A stretch of DNA of 64,000 nucleotides from Macrolepiota albuminosa (Eukaryota; Basidiomycota; Agaricomycetes; Agaricales; Agaricaceae), in assembly GCA_027475525.1 (NCBI GenBank), contig JAMWFC010000029.1, positions 62,001 to 126,000 of the forward strand. The letters run 5' to 3'. The notes below the pieces were generated by a model that saw only the letters and a list, made by a program, of their open reading frames with translations, searched no databases and was not told the DNA's origin. Every line of letters starts with the position of its first letter. Position 1 is the stretch's first letter. This document shows positions 62,186 to 64,000 of the stretch, piece by piece. A program made the position numbers and the translations under genes.

Positions 62186-62401
62186 TCTTTGCCTTGGTTG
62201 TCGCTGAGTCCGTGTGTTTAAAATTTTGTTTATACAATTTCTATCTAATACAATATTTGTACTTTGCGGACTGGTCTGAACTGGAGACTGTGTCCAATAT
62301 GTTCTTGTGCTAAGAGTGTCGGGCGAAAACCTTCCCAATGGTTTCCGGCCTCTTTAACGCGAAGCCTGGAATAAATGGAAAAAACAGGTGGGTCAGCCGC
62401 G
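62186..62401 (-). repeat. Split direct repeat B2 (outer copy)
   Basis: This is 216 bp, identical by eye to 62862-63077 at an offset of 676 bp. Its outer border coincides with the point where the RWD gene loses its reading frame start, marking the element terminus. Confidence 0.9.
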
Positions 62402-62861
62402 ATCGGGTAAGGGTGGGCGGGCGCCCGTCCAAGCTTTCTATCTCGGTGTCCCTAGCTCCGGCTGGATCTTCGCTAGTAAAGAGGCATCTATCGCGCACCA
62501 TCTATCATGACTACTGCCCTATTTTGGATGTATTATCACTTTTGCGAGGACGAGGCTAATTCTGGTGGTGGAGGGGCGGCGACGGCATTTATTAGGATCT
62601 TTGAGTCATTCTCTAGCTATCCTCTGGCCTGAACAGATCTCTCTTGCCTAGCTGTTATCCGATTTTGTTTACCCTACCCTCTCTTGTACTCTGGGGTGGG
62701 TGGGTGGGGAAATTTGAGCAACTAAGGCCTCAGCGAGCTTTGCAGCGTGTGCGGTGGCGAGAGGGCTCTCGGAAGGAAAGGAATACCTCGTGACAACTGC
62801 CACCGCAGGCAAAGACTCCACCCTCGCCAAATTCCGCTTCTCCATTTGGCCAGGCCACCAA
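62402..62861 (-). repeat. Predicted A2 segment of the split direct repeat
   Basis: This 460-bp stretch between the two B copies has no long coding frame. By the Ngaro model it should have a near-identical counterpart (A1) at the far 5' end of the element, outside this window. That counterpart is a prediction. Confidence 0.6.
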
Positions 62862-63077
62862 TCTTTGCCTTGGTTGTCGCTGAGTCCGTGTGTTTAAAAT
62901 TTTGTTTATACAATTTCTATCTAATACAATATTTGTACTTTGCGGACTGGTCTGAACTGGAGACTGTGTCCAATATGTTCTTGTGCTAAGAGTGTCGGGC
63001 GAAAACCTTCCCAATGGTTTCCGGCCTCTTTAACGCGAAGCCTGGAATAAATGGAAAAAACAGGTGGGTCAGCCGCG
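62862..63077 (-). repeat. Split direct repeat B1 (inner copy)
   Basis: This is 216 bp, identical by eye to 62186-62401. It starts 115 bp after the recombinase stop codon on the minus strand. Confidence 0.9.
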
Positions 63078-63192
63078 GTTCCCCTCAGGCTTTGTTAGGA
63101 GGCCACGACGCATCGCGGGTGTTTACTCTGGCCACGACCCCATTCTTTAGTCGTGACCTCCTATCCAGAATATTAGGTGCGAACTCCTTACC

Positions 63193-64000
63193 TCACTGTC
63201 TTCTCGCTGCTAATGTGAGTCTTATTACGGACTCGTGTAATGAGGGCACTGCCTGCAGGAAGGGTGCAAGAATCTGCTCGTGCTTCGATAGGTAAGTGTA
63301 GAATGCATCGCTCGACCATCTCCCGATAGCTTTCATAGCTTCGAATGGAACACCTCGTAGTAGGTACTCCAACGTCGCTCCGATTCTTAGTCCATGCCCT
63401 TGCAGGGGCTCGAGACGAGCTGCTTTGGCGGCTTTCGACATTACTTCGAGAAATTTCTTTTTAGTGAGCGCAACGTGGTTTCCTTTTTTGTTCCTGTAAG
63501 CGAACAGTGGTCCATTGCTGGGCGGTTCATTTATTTTTAGGTGCTTCTCCAGCGCATTCTTGGGATCTGAGGCGTCCTTTTGTTCGCTCCACGCTACCGT
63601 CTCACCGTGCAACGCAGTTTTGGTTCTCGGTAGAAAAAATGCTGTTGTCGGTCGTCCTGCTCTGTCTACTGATGAGGAGACATCAGATGGCTTTACGTGC
63701 GTGTCAGGGTTAAAGGCGTTTAGGGTTGGGACTGTAAATTCTCCCAGTCGGGCTGCTGTGTAGAAGCATGTGGTTGCGCAGGCGAATACGGCGATGTTCA
63801 GTGAGTCATTGCTCTCTTCTCCTATCTTTAACTGATCATGTATAGCTATCAAGAAAGCTGGCGTGCACGGGCTCCTTTTCTTTTTCTTAGATGTGGCTGG
63901 GACCAATCGTTCTGCGGCCTTGAGGAGTGTTTTCATTCGATCTCCGTCGACTCTCCAAGGTACTCCGTGTAGTATGTGCCATGCTCGCAACCCTGCTAAA
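63193..64000 (-). CDS. Tyrosine recombinase of the retroelement, C-terminal part
   Basis: The frame is open from the right edge to a stop at 63193, about 268 residues. The N-terminal part (LRAWHILHGVPWRVDGDRM) resembles the core-binding domain. The catalytic tetrad is visible: the first Arg in TAARLGEFTVP, His and Arg in HGLRIGATLEYLL, and the nucleophile Tyr in FYTYLSKHEQ. These enzymes cut and rejoin DNA via a Tyr-DNA link and integrate a circular cDNA in DIRS/Ngaro elements. Similar 'DNA breaking-rejoining' proteins are numerous in basidiomycetes. The position beside split direct repeats points to Ngaro rather than a Crypton, which lacks such repeats. All motifs look intact, so it may be active. 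Confidence 0.85.
   Translation of the reverse strand, partial: LAGLRAWHILHGVPWRVDGDRMKTLLKAAERLVPATSKKKKRSPCTPAFLIAIHDQLKIGEESNDSLNIAVFACATTCFYTAARLGEFTVPTLNAFNPDTHVKPSDVSSSVDRAGRPTTAFFLPRTKTALHGETVAWSEQKDASDPKNALEKHLKINEPPSNGPLFAYRNKKGNHVALTKKKFLEVMSKAAKAARLEPLQGHGLRIGATLEYLLRGVPFEAMKAIGRWSSDAFYTYLSKHEQILAPFLQAVPSLHESVIRLTLAARRQ

Larger units (their letters stand above)
62186..64000 (-). mobile_element. Ngaro-like tyrosine-recombinase retroelement, 3' end
   Basis: Reading on the minus strand, the tyrosine recombinase gene (64000 to 63193) is followed by a 216-bp repeat B1 (63077-62862), a 460-bp unique segment (62861-62402) and an identical 216-bp repeat B2 (62401-62186), where host sequence begins. 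An order of recombinase, B1, A2, B2 is the split-direct-repeat end described for Ngaro-type DIRS retroelements, in which the 460-bp segment (A2) should match A1 at the other end. The other end, with reverse transcriptase and RNase H, would be beyond the right edge. The B copies are identical by eye, which suggests a recent insertion. Confidence 0.72.

Noticed and set aside
62150..63014. Two near-identical frames starting MGRFSPDTLSTRT
   Set aside because: They are the two copies of the 216-bp B repeat translated, not a duplicated gene.

Overview
This 64 kb window is nuclear DNA of a basidiomycete fungus, most likely an Agaricomycete. The genes are split by many short GT-AG introns, mostly about 45-65 bp. 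The gene content fits: histone H3, COX6, a GCN4-like bZIP factor, a Zn2Cys6 activator, an EthD-domain protein, a DUF2235 protein, a MARVEL protein, a CBM1-GH5 mannanase, a GH28 pectinase and a GH37 trehalase. A tyrosine-recombinase retroelement of the kind common in mushrooms sits at the right edge. There are no operons. I assembled exons by eye from splice signals and family motifs, so internal boundaries are predictions.

Layout. 1-5.9 kb: gene-poor and repeat-derived, with an unknown open frame running off the left edge and a strikingly CpG-depleted block (about 721-2550). 5.9-8.1 kb: a CBM21 glycogen-targeting phosphatase subunit (minus). 8.1-16 kb: microsatellites, a 12-bp minisatellite and duplicated non-coding DNA. 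16-21.7 kb: COX6 (minus), bZIP factor (plus), M17 leucine aminopeptidase (plus, about 16 introns). 22.8-27.8 kb: two lineage-specific unknowns and a family-16 methyltransferase. 28-33.8 kb: a small basic protein, an SCI1-like protein, a CBM1-GH5 mannanase and an EthD protein. 33.8-37.3 kb: nothing convincing. 37.3-43.4 kb: histone H3, a GH28 pectinase and a DUF2235 alpha/beta-hydrolase. 44.5-51.3 kb: Zn2Cys6 transcription factor, MARVEL membrane protein, malic enzyme. 52.7-61 kb: secreted trehalase, class I/II aminotransferase, MATE transporter. 61.3-64 kb: an RWD/DUF1115 gene that has lost its start next to the 3' end of a tyrosine-recombinase retroelement.

Themes. Mannan, pectin and trehalose breakdown enzymes share the window with housekeeping metabolism (COX6, malic enzyme, glycogen control), but on mixed strands and without a clear cluster.

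Most notable observations. (1) A Ngaro-like split direct repeat arrangement (B1-A2-B2 with identical 216-bp B copies) beside a tyrosine recombinase. (2) A predicted 5-nt microexon that supplies the catalytic Asp of the GH28 enzyme. (3) Three unrelated tandem duplications that all have a period of exactly 77 bp, which look like de Bruijn assembly joins rather than biology. (4) A predicted one-residue insertion in the histone H3 tail between K27 and K36. I found no clearly new multi-gene system.
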